Source of the DNA: Trichomonas vaginalis G3
Lineage: Eukaryota > Parabasalia > Trichomonadida > Trichomonadidae
NCBI RefSeq assembly: GCF_026262505.1
Contig: NC_067203.1
Location: 26,021,411 to 26,085,410 of the forward strand
DNA length: 64,000 nucleotides
Reading direction: 5' to 3'
The notes below the pieces were generated by a model, which saw only the letters and a program-made list of their open reading frames with translations, made no database searches and was not told where the DNA came from. Positions 1-8,740 of this stretch are shown piece after piece. The position numbers were made by a program, and so were the translations under genes. Position 1 is the first letter of the stretch. Every line of letters starts with the position of its first letter.

Positions 1-217
1 TCAACTTCTTCATTTGCTTTCTTGAAAACTTCTGAAGGGGTCATATATTTACCACATACTGAGTTATCATATTTTTGAACATTATTATATAACGAATGAA
101 CAAACTTTTTAACTTTCCTTTCTGATTTGGTTTATATGTTGCAAATGCGAAAGATTCACGGCGCAATCCATTTGAAGATAACCAGCATCACCTCTTTCGG
201 TTTCTACTTCTAATTGT

Positions 218-556
218 TTAAAGCTTTGATTTGATGATTTGTAACCAACGAATAAAACGCATACATTTAAAAGCGTCATCACATGTGAAAGCTTTATTTG
301 AAATTAACGTAGCTTTAACCTTGCGTTTAATATATGTGTCACCTAATTGATTCACATCATGAGCCGGATTTGTAATTCTTAAATGAGTTTGTTTATCATC
401 AAAATATGGAGCATCAGAGTCATAGCATGAACTTTCAAGTTCTCTATAATATCTTCTACCGTCATTCTTTGCGAATATTTCATTTATCTTTTCGAATGAA
501 TGAAACACATTTCCATTAATCGGTTTAGTGTTTGGCACCAAATAGTTAGTCGTCAT
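218..556 (-). pseudogene. Polinton P1 hypothetical protein, open part
   Basis: A 112-residue open frame with an ATG start on the minus strand. It is rich in Lys, Asp and Tyr, with no signal peptide or membrane segment and no motif I recognise. Coding-like sequence appears to go on toward position 1 but is decayed, so this is best read as the N-terminal part of a longer Polinton gene, possibly a virion structural protein (inference from position only). It runs divergently from the small gene at 651. Confidence 0.4.
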
Positions 557-624
557 TTATTATTAAATAAAAATCAAAATTAAAAGATGAAAATGAATTT
601 TTAATTTTAATGAAATAATCAACT

Positions 625-839
625 ATGGCTGCAGGTATATTTAAGAAATTATGGATAGAGTAAAAAGAGGAGCGCATAAAGTTTGGGAAACAATGAAGAA
701 AGGAGCAAATTGGATATTTAAGAATAAAGAAGCAATTAGTGACATTGCTGAATCAATAACGCCAAAAGCTGCCCCAATAAGAGAAATATTAAATAAAGGA
801 GAAAAAGTTTATCAAAGACTTCAACCGATACTAAGATAA
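625..839 (+). pseudogene. Small amphipathic basic protein relic of P1
   Basis: Short basic frame (62 residues from the ATG at 651) with alternating Lys/Arg and Trp/Ile, for example MKKGANWIFKNKEAI. A start at 625 encodes a short peptide beginning MAAGIFKKLW, nearly the same as the start of the gene at 864-1100 on the other strand, so the two small genes look related. The pattern suggests a membrane-active or nucleic-acid-binding minor virion peptide, but that is inference from composition. The gene looks broken. Confidence 0.4.
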
Positions 840-863
840 AAATAATATTTATTTATTTTTCAA

Positions 864-1100
864 CTATTTACCTCCTATTTTATTAAGTATTCCTTCAGCA
901 ATTCCACCAATTGCGTTACCTGCTTGTGCTCCCATTGCCGGATTACCTGCTTTAGTACCTAATACTCCACCTATGATAGTTCCTGCCGTTTTCGCTACTG
1001 GTGCCAAAAAGTTTGCAACGGGTTTAATAATCTTTTGATGAACCCAACCCGCAGCTTTCTTAATTCCATCCCATAATTTTTTAAAGAATCCTGCCGCCAT
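864..1100 (-). CDS. Small amphipathic protein with glycine-rich hydrophobic stretch (P1)
   Basis: 78-residue protein with a good ATG. Residues 1-25 form a strongly amphipathic helix (MAAGFFKKLWDGIKKAAGWV). Residues 30-70 are Ala/Gly-rich and hydrophobic (TAGTIIGGVLGTKAG) and could insert in a membrane. Small proteins of this kind occur as membrane-lytic or vertex-associated minor capsid components in adeno-like viruses; I have no homology evidence, so that role is inferred. It is convergent with the small gene at 625-839 and looks intact. Confidence 0.55.
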   Translation of the reverse strand: MAAGFFKKLWDGIKKAAGWVHQKIIKPVANFLAPVAKTAGTIIGGVLGTKAGNPAMGAQAGNAIGGIAEGILNKIGGK

Positions 1101-1166
1101 TTCTGATTTAATATTAATTAAAAAATATATTTCATCACTTATATTCTAATTTTTATTTAATGATAA

Positions 1167-1325
1167 ATGAAACCGATTTTAAAAATAAATGAAACAGAGG
1201 AGGAAGAAATAAATGAAAGTGAAAATGTTCAACAAAAAATAAATGTTGTTAAACCAATTACTGAAATAAAAATTTTTTCATCTGTTGAAGAATTTAATGA
1301 CTATTATGCTAACAATAAAAAATTA
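1167..1325 (+). pseudogene. 5' part of small P1 gene interrupted by MULE A1
   Basis: ATG at 1167 opens an acidic, Glu-rich frame. At 1326 it runs into the terminal inverted repeat of MULE A1, and the sequence resumes after the MULE at 2169. The 9-bp target duplication AAAAAATTA (1317-1325 and 2160-2168) marks the insertion. Function is not recognised; the acidic start and the coiled-coil end on the far side suggest a small structural or regulatory Polinton protein. Confidence 0.5.
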
Positions 1326-1530
1326 GAGTGCGGGACAAATTTGCCAGGTGTCACTTTTTCAATAACCTTAAATTACGCTTTTCTAATTTTTTTAAAAAAT
1401 AACCTTAAATTATCTTTGAAGAAATTATGTCTATGATATATGTTTTATGCTAGAATCTTGGAGTTTTCATGCACTACACAAGAGCTCCAAGGTTCCAAGA
1501 GTGAATGCTCAATAGCAATTATAGAGATGT

Positions 1531-1600
1531 ACCTTTTCAAAATGACTTTTACTGATTAAATTTAATCAATAGAAGACATTTTGAAAAGGTACCTCTACAA
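1531..1600. repeat. Long hairpin inside MULE A1
   Basis: GTACCTTTTCAAAATG (from about 1536) is repeated in inverted form as CATTTTGAAAAGGTAC (to about 1593), around a centre containing TTAAATTTAA. It is one of several stacked hairpins in this element. Confidence 0.75.
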
Positions 1601-1692
1601 TTAGATATACAAGAGATTCAAAGCTTCATTTCAGATAGATTTGAAACTTTGAAACTCTTGGTAGATTTTGAGTGAATGCTGACAATCATCTT

Positions 1693-1728
1693 TGAGAAGG
1701 TTTTCTTTAAGAAAACCTTCTCAAAGAG
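1693..1728. repeat. Perfect palindrome inside MULE A1
   Basis: TTTGAGAAGGTTTTC followed by a four-base loop and GAAAACCTTCTCAAA. It directly precedes the 122-bp tandem repeats. Confidence 0.75.
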
Positions 1729-2035
1729 GTTTCTCAGGAGCCCTGAGGCTCCCTTTCGTAATGATTGGGAGCCTTGGGGCTCCTGAGACGAAGAATGGCT
1801 TCGCCGAATCTTTGATCAGCAGAGGCCAAATGAAAAGGCCTCTGCTGATGGATTCTCAGGAGCCCTGAGGCTCCCTTTCGTAATGATTGGGAGCCTTGGG
1901 GCTCCTGAGACGAAGAATGGCTTCGCCGAATCTTTGATCAGCAGAGGCCAAATGAAAAGGCCTCTGCTGATGGATTCTCAGGAGCCCTGAGGCTCCCTTT
2001 CGTAATGATTGGGAGCCTTGGGGCTCCTGCAGCAG
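1729..2035. repeat. 122-bp tandem repeat, about 2.5 copies, GC-rich, hairpin-forming
   Basis: The motif CAGGAGCCCTGAGGCTCC starts at 1735, 1857 and 1979, a period of 122 bp. Each unit holds two inverted pairs: GCAGAGGCC...GGCCTCTGC, and GGAGCCCTGAGG paired with CCTTGGGGCTCC. It is clearly more GC-rich than the surrounding DNA. Open frames on the minus strand through this block are by-products of the repeat. Confidence 0.8.
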
Positions 2036-2168
2036 AGTATCGCTCCGCTCCATTAAATTTTTTAAAAAAAGTGCCGTGTGGCAAATTTGTCCTGTTCCCC
2101 ATCTTTATTATTTTTTTTATTCCTTTGAAAAGTGACACTGGATAGTTTGTCCCTTTCTCAAAAAATTA

Positions 2169-2378
2169 TTTGAAGAATTGACAACGTGTAAATTGAATAA
2201 AATGTTTAAAGTTGATGGATTCAAAATTTCAAAAATAAAGGGGGTGGTTAGTTTGAAATCTATTCCTCAATCAAGAATCACCTCATTAATGAAAATAGAT
2301 GATTTAACAAAAAGAATAGAAGAGATTGAAGAAAGAATAAATCAAATAATTGATATCATAAATTCAAATAATCATTAG
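2169..2378 (+). pseudogene. 3' part of small P1 gene, coiled-coil end
   Basis: Sequence resuming after MULE A1. It ends in a heptad-like stretch (DDLTKRIEEIEERINQIIDI) that predicts a short coiled coil, as in small trimerising virion or fibre-associated proteins. It has no ATG of its own at the front, consistent with being the distal part of the gene that begins at 1167. Confidence 0.5.
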
Positions 2379-2472
2379 TTTCAATTTATTTTTAAAGTTT
2401 ATTTTTTAAAAAATTATTTTTTATTTCATTATGGTAGTGAATCTTTTATTCATGAAAATAATTATTTCTGAT

Positions 2473-3036
2473 TTATTTTATTCTCTCGTACATACTAGAT
2501 TTGAAGAATTCGGAACTTTTACCATAATCTCCTAAATGTTTTCTTATCCCTAACGTGTGCCAGTTATTATATGAAACTGAATAAACTTTATCTTTATCTT
2601 TACACCTTTCATCACTTCCAATATATTTATATCTCAGTTTTGATTTAGCATTTTCATATTCATTAGCGTTTAATAATTCACAGTCTTCCTTTTTAAATTG
2701 ATGTTTAAGATATTCAGGATTTAATACTCTACGTTTATATGCTCCTAACTTAGTTCTAAAGGTTTTTCTACAAAATTTAGGAATTCCATCCTCTTTAATG
2801 TCATCAATGATTTCCATTTCATTATTTTCAATTTCTTCTTCTCGTTTATGAGGTCTTTGATTATGACTCCATTGATTCCATGAAATTAAATATTCTTTAT
2901 CATTATATTTATACCTCATTAGCTTATTTTGGCTTTCATATTCATTTAATAATTCACAATCTTCATTTTTAAATTGAAGTTTAACCCATTCAGGATTTAA
3001 ATGATGTTTAATTAATCGCGGAATATCTGACATCAT
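2473..3036 (-). CDS. Two-repeat protein encoded in the P1 terminal region
   Basis: 187 residues, ATG at 3036. It contains two copies of a domain of about 55 residues. The first (about 13-65) has LNPEW..LQFKNEDCELLNEYES..KLMRYKY and then a W.QW motif. The second (about 105-170) has LNPEYLKHQFKKEDCELLN....KLRYKY and then NNWHT. Tandem small domains of this style are seen next to nucleases in large DNA viruses and phages, so a DNA-binding role is plausible but unproven. A shortened copy of the start of this gene lies in P2 at about 6980-7060, showing it sits in the terminal repeat of the subfamily. It looks whole here. Confidence 0.55.
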   Translation of the reverse strand: MMSDIPRLIKHHLNPEWVKLQFKNEDCELLNEYESQNKLMRYKYNDKEYLISWNQWSHNQRPHKREEEIENNEMEIIDDIKEDGIPKFCRKTFRTKLGAYKRRVLNPEYLKHQFKKEDCELLNANEYENAKSKLRYKYIGSDERCKDKDKVYSVSYNNWHTLGIRKHLGDYGKSSEFFKSSMYERIK

Positions 3037-3188
3037 CTATATATAGCTTCTTTTATAAAAGATAAAAAAATAAATTATTTTAAAAATAACTTTAATTTTT
3101 TAATAATTTATAAATAAATATATTTTAATGCATCGTCTATATATAGATGTAACAAAAAAAGTCACAAAACCCGTCATATCCTACTACT
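3037..3188. repeat. Outer terminal repeat tip of Polinton P1
   Basis: AT-rich end carrying CTATATATAG at about 3037 and again at about 3136, then AACAAAAAAAGTCAC and the tip CCCGTCATATCCTACTACT. The reverse complement matches the P2 tip at 6756-6800. Confidence 0.65.
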
Positions 3189-3718
3189 AAAATGAATCTT
3201 AAAATTGGGATTTAAAAAATCGGACGTATTTCTTATGCATATGTCAATGATTGTGTTTCATCTAATTTATAAATAACTCAACTATCAAAATTTGATATTT
3301 AAAATAAATTAGCTCATAATAGCTTGACTTATTATAATTATTGATTTTTGTCTCATTACAATAGTGTGTCTTGCTCGAGAATGAAACTTTATCATATTCC
3401 CAATGAATTGAAAACTATAAAAATATTTATGTAAATTGAACAAATGAGCTGAATATAAAGATTATTATATTCATTTTTGATAGAGGATACATGTTATCAA
3501 AAAATATTTTCTTATTCTGATCGAAAACAATTATTTTCATCCTTTATTTTTAATCTTTAAAGATTAACTAAACCTATCCCAAACTTAAAAAGTTTCTTTT
3601 TTGAACAATAGCCAATACAAAATTAGAAAGTAACAAAAATTTCTATTATTTTTTTCCACAGAATGACAAAAATAATTAATTCAAATGAAATTGAATTAAA
3701 AACGATTATTTAATTGTT
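3189..3718. other. Host intergenic spacer
   Basis: About 530 bp of very AT-rich sequence between the P1 tip and the kinase gene. No open frame, tRNA or repeat stood out. The 5' flank of the kinase must hold its promoter, but I see no consensus trichomonad initiator next to the ATG. Confidence 0.5.
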
Positions 3719-5248
3719 ATGGAATCGAAAGAACAAAGAATTGGCAATTATATCCTTGGGCAAACACTCGGATGCGGCACAACAGGCAAGGTTAAGCTTG
3801 CACAAAGCGTTTTAGATAATCAAAAATATGCAGTTAAAATAATTAAAAGAGAATTTCTTGATACAAAACCAGAAATGTCAAAAAAGATTCACAGAGAAAT
3901 TGCTCTTATGTCTTTTCTTGATCATCCTCACCTCCTTAAACTCGTGGAGTTTTTTGAGAGTCCTCGTCATCTTTATATCGTCATGGAGTACGCTCCAAAT
4001 GGCGAGCTCTTCGATTATCTTATTACACGCAGAACATGTGCTCCTGATCGCGCTTTGAGATTTTTCCGCCAAATTATTTATGGTCTCGAATACTTACATT
4101 CACATGGATTTTGCCATCGTGATCTAAAACCCGAAAACATATTACTTGATGGAGCAAATCAGCTTAAGATCGGTGATTTCGGCTTCGCTCGCTGGATGAG
4201 ATCAAACGTCGCGGAAACATCTTGCGGATCCCCTCATTATGCCTCACCAGAAGTCATTCGTGGCATCAAGTACGATGGCCGATGCGCCGATATATGGAGT
4301 AGTGGCGTTATTTTGTATACTCTTCTAAGTGGCAGTCTCCCATTTGATGATTCTTCTATTCGCAACTTGCTCGCCAAGGTTAAGGCAGGTGATTTCTATA
4401 TGCCAAATTTCGATAAACCAATTCAAGATCTTATTTCACGTATCCTTACAGTTGACCCATCTCAGAGAATAACAATACCTCAAATAAAACAGCATCCAGC
4501 CTTCAGAATGTACGTTCCAGAATCATACGTTTTTCCAGTTCCAATCCCTCTTCCTTATATTCCAGCTCCAATCGATATTTCAACAGTTGATGAGAGTATT
4601 TATCGCGTATTACTTAACCTCGGCTATTCTTCAATAGACGATATCAAGACAGATCTCACAGCAAACTCTCATAATATGGCAAAAGTATTTTACACAAAAC
4701 TAATGAACTGCGTTTCACTCAGAACATTACCATGGGTCGATCTACATAATTCCAATCTTGGAAAAATTGTCGATCCAGAATGTTTCATCATTCAGCCACA
4801 GGAAACAAGTTTCCCATTAGATGCGGCCCATACAAACGATCCATACAAGAGGCATCAACACATTTGCGTGGCATCTTCTTCTCCAGATTTGTTCAGTTTA
4901 GTTGATCGAACAATCTTCGTTCCAATTGAAGAAGTTTCACACTTAACAGAATCTCCTGCTGAAGAACAAGAGTTTACGCTTGAAATTCCTTTGGAATCTT
5001 TCATGGATGTCGCTCAAAAAGTTTTACGAATGTATGGTTATGACTTTTTCCATCCGAACGACGTACATTTGATAGGAAGAAAAGACCATCCTGAAGTATA
5101 TATCTTATTCGACGCTTTATGTTTCTCTGAGAACCAGATTGACGTTAAATTGTCACGCTATATGGGTGACGAGTCGGAATTTGAGTCAATAATTAGTGCA
5201 TTGACATCAGATCTCCAAGATTTGTTAGGTGAAGCTGCAAGCTTTTAA
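3719..5248 (+). CDS. Serine/threonine protein kinase, CAMK-like (SNF1/BRSK type)
   Basis: 509-residue host kinase. The catalytic domain spans about residues 10-265: glycine loop LGCGTTGKV (17-25), ATP lysine K40 in AVKII, catalytic loop HRDLKPEN (133-140, D135), DFG (153-155) and an activation segment SCGSPHYASPE typical of SNF1/AMPK/MARK/BRSK kinases. After it, residues about 290-335 (VLLNLGYSSIDDIKTDL) resemble the UBA/autoinhibitory segment of that family. The last about 90 residues alternate beta and helix in a way compatible with a KA1-like domain. All catalytic residues are present, so it should be active. The stop is followed by AAAAA, giving a TAAA-type polyadenylation context. It is the only intact host gene in this island, which has Polinton ends on both sides. 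Confidence 0.9.
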   Translation: MESKEQRIGNYILGQTLGCGTTGKVKLAQSVLDNQKYAVKIIKREFLDTKPEMSKKIHREIALMSFLDHPHLLKLVEFFESPRHLYIVMEYAPNGELFDYLITRRTCAPDRALRFFRQIIYGLEYLHSHGFCHRDLKPENILLDGANQLKIGDFGFARWMRSNVAETSCGSPHYASPEVIRGIKYDGRCADIWSSGVILYTLLSGSLPFDDSSIRNLLAKVKAGDFYMPNFDKPIQDLISRILTVDPSQRITIPQIKQHPAFRMYVPESYVFPVPIPLPYIPAPIDISTVDESIYRVLLNLGYSSIDDIKTDLTANSHNMAKVFYTKLMNCVSLRTLPWVDLHNSNLGKIVDPECFIIQPQETSFPLDAAHTNDPYKRHQHICVASSSPDLFSLVDRTIFVPIEEVSHLTESPAEEQEFTLEIPLESFMDVAQKVLRMYGYDFFHPNDVHLIGRKDHPEVYILFDALCFSENQIDVKLSRYMGDESEFESIISALTSDLQDLLGEAASF

Positions 5249-5430
5249 AAAAATTATGTTTTTAGTCTAGTTTTTCAAATTTAATTAATACATTTTTCAA
5301 CTGATATACCTATACACTCTATGAATTCATCGTCATTTAAGAACCCATTCAGATTCAATCTCAAAAAAATCTTCTTTGGAAATGCAAACCATAATACGAT
5401 TCTAAACCAAAACATTAAATAAAATAACTA

Positions 5431-6534
5431 TTGAGAAATAGTTCATTTCTCACAATACTCAACAAAGTTACTGATTTCAATTATTCAATCGTCAGTTTGG
5501 CAGCTTCCTTAGCTTTAACGCCTTATTTGGAAAATTATACAAACCAAACTGATGGTTTCATTTATGAATGTAGCGAACATTCAAAATATCATCCTTTTTA
5601 TATGGTAACTAAAGAGAATAATGCTCTTTGGATAACTTTTAGAGGATCACATGATGACGATGATTGGGCTACGAACTTTGATTTAGCTAAAACAACCTAT
5701 ACAAGTAAAAATTTCACCATAGATTTTCATAGAGGATATTATTTATCAGCAGTCAATACTCTCATTGATGTATAAAAGTATATTAAGCATCATAGAGGGC
5801 CAATATACTTCACAGGACACTCATCTGGTGCATCAATTGCAATTTGCGCAACAATTCTAGCATCCATCAAACTTCCATCGAAAGATTTCAATTGTATTGC
5901 ATTTGCACCCGTTCCAACAGCAGCACGAGTTCCATTATCAATAAATGAGAAAATTACTACATTTCTCTTAAGAGATGATTTCGCACCATACCTTTCTTTG
6001 CGCAACGCCTACAATTTCCTTGCAAATGAATCACAAATAGACAATGGCGAAAAAAATATTTTACGAAATTTAAGAACAGTCTCCAGATTTATGAAGCATT
6101 CTCATATTCCATACTTTATACAACTAGGCCAACATATTGTTACTCGAATAAAAAGCCTAGCCCATACAATTGCAACGTTTAAACCAGAAAAACATGATAT
6201 TCTATTACTTTCGGGAGTTATTTATAGAATATCTAAGATAAAAAGAGTTTTCATTGATGATTACATAACAAATGCAACTTCAATTTATGAAGATTTCAAA
6301 TTTAATATTGGAGGATTTATTGAACATGATATGAGGGCATACAAAGCTGCATTATATCTTCTGAGATTTGATAAACCAGAAGAAGAAATGGAAGATGGCT
6401 TAAATTCAACAGTTTTATTAGACGGTTTAAATAATACAAAACTCGCTCAAAATAACACATTTGTTAACGAAACCAAAGAAGAATCTGGATCGAAACAAAC
6501 ATCACAGAAGAAGAAATCCAAAAAATCCAATTAA
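5431..6534 (+). pseudogene. Class 3 lipase pseudogene (host)
   Basis: Alpha/beta-hydrolase of the lipase class 3 family. Seen: WITFRGSHDDDDWATNFD (oxyanion-side strand), the nucleophile elbow GHSSGAS near 5814-5835, and a downstream FIEHDM..Y motif near 6320 that fits the catalytic His region. The C terminus is Lys/Ser-rich. One in-frame TAA at 5773-5775 separates the N-terminal part from the nucleophile; otherwise the frame is the same from 5431 to 6534. No ATG is available in this frame at the front; the nearest upstream ATG (5321) is in another frame that closes at 5420. It is thus probably a recently lost gene, or less likely a sequencing error. Confidence 0.75.
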
Positions 6535-6536
6535 TA

Positions 6537-6755
6537 TAAGCTTTATTTGATTTATATATTTATTTTTTGTAGTAAAATGATTTTATTCAACTAGTATTAA
6601 ATATTTATATGAGATATCAGTTCAAATTATTATAATTATTTTAATTCTTAAAGTTAATCTAGTAAATCTGACTTTGTATCCACATGGAACATACATATAT
6701 CCACAAGTTTAGGGGGTTTATTCTATGAAATCTACTTAGATTTGTCTATTTAATT
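6537..6755. other. AT-rich spacer between lipase pseudogene and P2
   Basis: About 220 bp with no coding or repeat signal I can support. It ends at the P2 tip AGTAGTATATATGACGGG. Confidence 0.4.
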
Positions 6756-7130
6756 AGTAGTATATATGACGGGTTGTGTGACTTTTTTTGTAAACGTAAG
6801 AATTCATACAATATTGAACGATTTTGTATCTTTTTTTTTAACATATGAAGTAAAAAATGTATGATTCTTACGGTTTTTATTCTTACGTTTTTGAATAAAT
6901 CAAGATTTAAAATGATACAAAATTGTAAGACATTTACACTCAGCCCAAACATAATGTAATAAAAGAAGCTATATATAGATGATGTCAGATATTCCGCGAT
7001 TAATTAAACATTGTTTAAATCCTGAATGGAATCAATGGAGTCATAATCAAAGACCTCATAAACGAGTAAAAGAAATTAGAAATAATTATTTTCATGAATG
7101 AAAGATTCACTACCATAATGAAATAAAAAA
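6756..7130. repeat. Left terminal repeat of P2 with remnant of the two-repeat gene
   Basis: Begins AGTAGTATATATGACGGG. It contains an internal inverted pair (CGTAAGAAT near 6797 and ATTCTTACG near 6862). At 6968-7060 there is a shortened copy of the P1 gene at 2473-3036, starting ATGATGTCAGATATTCCGCG. Confidence 0.6.
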
Positions 7131-7199
7131 ATTTTTAAAAAATAAACTTTAAAAATTATGTCTTACATTTTTGAATAATTTATTTTTAATTCGTATGAA

Positions 7200-7980
7200 A
7201 TGAGCGTCAAAACTAACAACGTTAAAAAATTAGGATTCACAAACGAGGAAATAAAGGATATATTAGATGAGATGTGTTATGAAGTTAGTAAATATTATTT
7301 AAGAAATTGTCAAAAATTTGCCGAGTTATTAAATGATTTAGATTATGATGGAAAAATGAATAAAGATGATGTTATAAATTTCTTATATCCCACATCTGAA
7401 GAAGAAAAACCTAAAGAACCTGATGTTTTCCCTGAATATTATGAAGAACGGATTAAAGATGATGATGAATACAATGAAATTGAAATTGAAAGACTGGAAA
7501 AAATAAGAGATGAAATAGATGAAAAAATTAAGGAATTAAGAGAAGTTGAAAAATATAATGAAAATGAAGTAGAGGGTTTAATGAATATCCCAGCTTCAGA
7601 ATCAGCAGTTCAGAAATCTCATGAAGAAAGATATAAAAATTATGTCTCAGAATCAACACAAAATTTATTAGATGGCGAAATAGATGAAACACTTTCAGAA
7701 GAAGGTACTAAATTTATTCGTAAACATAAGTTACAATTTATTGATAATGAAAAATACCCCTGTATCCTGCTTTCACCACCTTTAGATTCTGAGAAATTCA
7801 AAAAAGCTCTTAAAAATGTGACATATGCAACTAATACGATTAAGAAAGAAGATCATGATATTTACACAAATTATTATTTAAATAAATGCACGGGTGTTGA
7901 TAAAGTTTTTGATTTATTAGATAAAATATCAAAAGAAACCATTGGAACATATAAAATTTTGTGTGATTGTGGTTTCATTA
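7200..7980 (+). pseudogene. Gene upstream of PolB in P2, 5' part (candidate terminal protein)
   Basis: ATG at 7200. The N-terminal 60 residues (LGFTNEEIKDILDEMCYEVS, NCQKFAELLND) align well by eye with the protein at 23624-24310 of P3 (LEHSEIKQLLTEANIEVAKH, NKKALADILND). In both elements this gene lies immediately upstream of the polymerase. The middle is highly charged and coiled-coil-like. Protein-primed polymerases need a terminal protein, and a conserved gene just upstream of PolB is a reasonable candidate; this is inference. MULE C1 interrupts the gene at 7981, with 10-bp target duplication GGTTTCATTA. Confidence 0.55.
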
Positions 7981-8346
7981 GAGAGAGGGTCAAAGTTGCT
8001 ATTTGTCACTTTTCCACAAGAATATAATGGGGAAAAAGTTATCATATAGTTGATCTCATTCACTGAGGTGAGAGATGCATGTAGTGTAATGTGATAAACA
8101 GTGGGATTGCTGCTCTAAGTCCTAGGTTCGAGGCACATTGGCTTCATTTTTCTCTTTTTTATTGACGTAAACTATTCAATTTTTGTGTTATCCATTCAAA
8201 TTTCAGAATTTTTTTTGCAGATTTCACGCTACATTCGAAGTTACCTTTTGTAACAACCACCACCGCCTACGAAAGACGAAAGTGTGTCACGATTTCACCC
8301 GGAAATCCGATGGTTGTTTAAGAGTAAGCACTTTTGGCACCTACTC
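7981..8346. mobile_element. Short MULE-like element, family C copy 1
   Basis: 366 bp, starts GAGAGAGGGTCAAAG and ends GGCACCTACTC. Flanked by the 10-bp direct repeat GGTTTCATTA (7971-7980, 8347-8356), a normal Mutator-sized duplication. An almost identical 366-bp copy (C2) lies at 36534-36899, but there the flanking duplication is 92 bp. The ends share GAG...CTC and a GTCACTTTT segment with family A. No transposase. Inside are a B-box-like GGTTCGAGGCA (8125-8135) and T runs after 8140, so it may carry a pol III-type promoter. It splits a P2 gene. Confidence 0.8.
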
Positions 8347-8691
8347 GGTTTCATTATTGAAGATACCAATAATGTTTCATATGAAAGAACAGCACCGAAG
8401 GAAGACGAAGTTGAAAGGTCTATACCATTCGTTATTAAGAATATAAAAGATATGAAAACTTATAAACATTATATTTATTCATTTATTTCAGAAAAAATGG
8501 AAGCAACCCATAAAACATCTTCTCATCATTTTATAGCTATTCATACATTCCTTTTCAAAGTTGTGAAATTAAATAAGACAGGAATTAGATTTAATGTATC
8601 AGGGTACGCATTCTTGAGTAAATTAAAATGTATTCATCACGTCGCAGATGATAAAAATTTATGTGTTCTTAATTCATTTTATGGGCTTTAA
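8347..8691 (+). pseudogene. Gene upstream of PolB in P2, 3' part
   Basis: Continuation beyond MULE C1 of the gene starting at 7200. It holds a Lys/His/Tyr-rich segment (NIKDMKTYKHYIYSFISEKM) followed by a hydrophobic end. It closes just before the AT-rich promoter-like block and the polymerase start at 8741. Function not recognised; see the 7200 entry for the terminal-protein hypothesis. Confidence 0.5.
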
Positions 8692-8740
8692 AAAATAAAC
8701 TTTATTTTTATTTATTTTTTAATTTTTTATTCTTACATAA
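8692..8740 (+). promoter_or_regulatory. AT block ahead of P2 PolB, recurrent in Polinton genes
   Basis: AAAATAAACTTTATTTTTAT followed by a T-rich run ends at the ATG. Very similar blocks precede other element genes: 31320 (AAATAACGTTATTTTTATTT), 52966 (AAATAACCTTATTTTTATTT) and 21956 (AAATAAAGTTAGTTTTATTT). Candidate element-specific promoter; inference from recurrence. Confidence 0.4.

Larger units (their letters stand above)
1326..2159. mobile_element. Non-autonomous MULE, family A copy 1
   Basis: 834-bp element bounded by imperfect inverted repeats of about 34 bp: left GAGTGCGGGACAAATTTGCC, right (reverse complement) GAGAAAGGGACAAACTATCC, both continuing into GTGTCACTTTT. The flanking 9-bp direct repeat AAAAAATTA fits the 9-11 bp duplications of Mutator-like elements. 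No transposase is present. The interior is a series of perfect or near-perfect hairpins (1530-1595, 1616-1662, 1690-1728) and a 122-bp tandem repeat. A second member (A2) lies at 20746-21715. It is inserted into a Polinton P1 gene. Confidence 0.8.
1..3188. mobile_element. Polinton/Maverick fragment P1 (right end)
   Basis: End of a Polinton-type element that enters from the left window edge. Its outer tip, near 3160-3188, matches in inverted orientation the tip of P2 at 6756-6785 (shared ATGACGGGTT followed by GTGACTTTTTTTGT), so P1 and P2 are the same subfamily facing each other across a host island. It carries small basic or amphipathic proteins and a terminal-repeat gene that is also present, shortened, in P2. 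It is broken: several reading frames are decayed and one small gene is split by a MULE. The 6-bp target duplication cannot be tested because the left end is outside the window. Confidence 0.75.

Noticed and set aside
1856-2138. Minus-strand frames over the 122-bp repeats in MULE A1
   Set aside because: Low-complexity products of the tandem repeat, with no homology or start context.
8183-8446. Protein-coding reading of MULE C (frames at 8183-8446 and 36736-36984)
   Set aside because: The two copies encode different frames after small changes, and the frames cross the element border into unrelated flanks.
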